Assembly: GCA_016207625.1 (NCBI GenBank)
Contig: JACQPF010000164.1
Location: 1 to 6,472 of the forward strand
Reading direction: 5' to 3'
Source: Elusimicrobiota bacterium
GTDB lineage: Bacteria > Elusimicrobiota > Elusimicrobia > FEN-1173
Length of the DNA stretch: 6,472 nt
In this document: positions 5,279-6,472 of the stretch, in pieces
Position numbering within the stretch: the first letter of the stretch is position 1
How the letters are laid out: each line of letters starts with the position of its first letter
Notes under the pieces: generated by a model
What the model was told of the DNA's origin: nothing
Seen by the model: only the letters and a program-made list of their open reading frames with translations
The model's database searches: none
Program-made: the position numbers and the translations under genes

Positions 5279-6472
5279 TTGCCATCGTATGAGACGGTCA
5301 TAGGGCTGGAAGTCCACGTCCAACTGAAGACGAAGTCCAAGGTCTTTTGCGCCTGCTCGACGGAGTTCGGCGCCGAGCCCAACAGCCACATTTGCCCGGT
5401 CTGCGCGGGGTATCCCGGCGTGCTTCCGGTGCTGAACCGGCGGGCCATGGAGGGCCTCCTCAAGGCCGCGTTGGCCCTGCGGTGCCGCATCAACGAGCAT
5501 TCCATTTTCGCGCGCAAGCAGTATTTCTATCCCGACCTGCCCAAGAATTACCAAATTTCACAGTATGAGCTCCCTCTCGCCGTGGACGGCCACCTGGACA
5601 TCGAAAGCCGGGGAACGAAGAAGCGCGTGCGCATCCACCGCATTCACCTGGAGGAGGACGCGGGCAAGCTCCTGCACGCCATCGGTTCCCGCGTCCTGGA
5701 CCACTCCCTGGTGGACCTGAACCGCACCGGCGTGCCGCTGATGGAGATCGTCTCCGAGCCGGACCTGCGCGCTCCGGAGGAGGCCGCCGATTACCTCGGC
5801 CGGCTGAGGACCCTGTTGCGCTACGTCGGAATTTCCGACTGCGACATGGAGAAAGGCTCCATGCGCTGCGACGCGAACGTGTCCCTCAGGCCCGTGGGCG
5901 CCTCCGCGCTCGGCACGAAGGCTGAGGTGAAGAACATGAACTCCATCCGTAACGTGAAGGATGCCCTGGCGTATGAGGTCCAACGGCAGGCGGAGGAGCT
6001 GGATTCCGGCCGCCGGATCGTGCAGGAAACCCGGCTCTGGGACGCTCAAAAAGGAGTCACCTTCTCCATGCGTTCCAAGGAGGAGGCCCACGATTACCGC
6101 TATTTTCCCGACCCGGACCTGGTCCCTCTCGACCTGGACGCCTCCTATCTTGAAGAGCTCCGAAGGGGCCTGCCGGAACTTCCCGAGGCCCGCCGCGCGC
6201 GTCTGGAGACGGACCTGGGGCTTTCCGGGTATGACGCCGGAGTCCTGACGGCGGAAAAGAGCCTGGCCGATTTCTATGAGACCGCGCTGGCCGGTTTTGA
6301 AGGGGACAGCCGCCGGGACGCGGCGAAGCCGCTCGCCAACTGGGTGACCACCGAACTCCTCGGCCGGTTGAACGCCGCGAAAAAAGACATCGCGGAATCG
6401 CCCATACCACCCGAGCATATGTCCGAGCTGGTCCGCCTCCTCCAAAAAGGCGTGGTCTCCGGCAAAGCCGCC
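5279..6472 (+). CDS. gatB: Asp-tRNA(Asn)/Glu-tRNA(Gln) amidotransferase subunit B, 3'-truncated
   Basis: GatB binds the misacylated tRNA, activates the side-chain carboxyl with ATP and accepts ammonia from GatA. The frame is open from TTG 5279 to the window end, 398 residues; the family is about 475-490, so roughly 80-90 residues of the C-terminal tRNA-binding tail (YqeY-like) domain are missing. The N-terminal signature is YETVIGLEVHVQLKT. Four zinc-ligand cysteines are present: Cys24, Cys26, Cys39 and Cys42 (CAC...CPVC). Further conserved blocks are YFYPDLPKNYQISQYELP (82-99), HLEEDAGKL (123-131), LVDLNRTGVPLMEIVSEPDL (144-163), MRCDANVSLRP (195-205), EVKNMNSIRNV (216-226) and DYRYFPDPDL (272-281). 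The tail domain begins near residue 376 (IPPEHMSELV). TTG is chosen because AAGGAG lies 7 bases upstream, and the protein then begins just before the conserved YETVIGLEVH. The spacing from NUDIX is 11 bases. Confidence 0.97.
   Translation, partial: MPSYETVIGLEVHVQLKTKSKVFCACSTEFGAEPNSHICPVCAGYPGVLPVLNRRAMEGLLKAALALRCRINEHSIFARKQYFYPDLPKNYQISQYELPLAVDGHLDIESRGTKKRVRIHRIHLEEDAGKLLHAIGSRVLDHSLVDLNRTGVPLMEIVSEPDLRAPEEAADYLGRLRTLLRYVGISDCDMEKGSMRCDANVSLRPVGASALGTKAEVKNMNSIRNVKDALAYEVQRQAEELDSGRRIVQETRLWDAQKGVTFSMRSKEEAHDYRYFPDPDLVPLDLDASYLEELRRGLPELPEARRARLETDLGLSGYDAGVLTAEKSLADFYETALAGFEGDSRRDAAKPLANWVTTELLGRLNAAKKDIAESPIPPEHMSELVRLLQKGVVSGKAA

Noticed and set aside
3648..5285. Long reverse-strand open frame of 545 codons across gatA, the small gene and NUDIX
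   Set aside because: It lies opposite three well-supported forward genes, shows no recognisable domain, is rich in Arg/Gly/His/Pro as expected of antisense frames in GC-rich DNA, and spans unrelated genes.
5558..6445. Reverse-strand open frame of 295 codons opposite gatB
   Set aside because: gatB is conserved throughout this stretch on the forward strand; the antisense frame shows no motif and is explained by low stop-codon frequency in GC-rich DNA.

Overview
This is a compact, GC-rich bacterial housekeeping segment with seven protein-coding genes, all on the + strand. The outer two run off the window edges. No gap between genes exceeds 18 bases, so there is no stretch of 300 bases without a gene. 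I see no RNA gene, mobile element, CRISPR array, origin, or clear promoter or terminator.

Layout: (1) the C-terminal two thirds of a UvrD/PcrA-family DNA helicase (1-1400); (2) an exported M20-family zinc metallopeptidase (1393-2748), overlapping the helicase end by 8 bases; (3) gatC (2767-3054); (4) gatA (3051-4505), overlapping gatC by 4 bases; (5) an unrecognised 107-residue exported or membrane protein with a glycine-rich C-terminus (4521-4844); (6) a NUDIX hydrolase starting on the base after that stop (4845-5267); (7) gatB (5279 to the window end), missing its C-terminus.

The functional core is GatCAB, the tRNA-dependent amidotransferase. GatA releases ammonia from glutamine, GatB activates the misacylated tRNA and transfers the ammonia, and GatC holds the two together. 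Its presence implies that the organism makes Gln-tRNA(Gln) and/or Asn-tRNA(Asn) by the indirect route. The order is gatC-gatA-[small protein]-[NUDIX]-gatB, so two extra genes sit inside the gat cluster. Spacings of -8, +18, -4, +15, 0 and +11 bases suggest one co-transcribed unit with translational coupling at several junctions.

Organism: a high-GC bacterium using Shine-Dalgarno sites, with three non-ATG starts among the six visible start codons (GTG for gatA, TTG for NUDIX and gatB). The exported proteins fit a diderm (Gram-negative-type) cell, but I cannot name the phylum. A poorly cultured lineage such as Elusimicrobiota, Omnitrophota or Acidobacteriota is only a guess.

I found no clear new system. 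The best candidates for novelty are the small glycine-tailed protein and its placement, with a possible Ap4A-type NUDIX enzyme, inside the gat operon.
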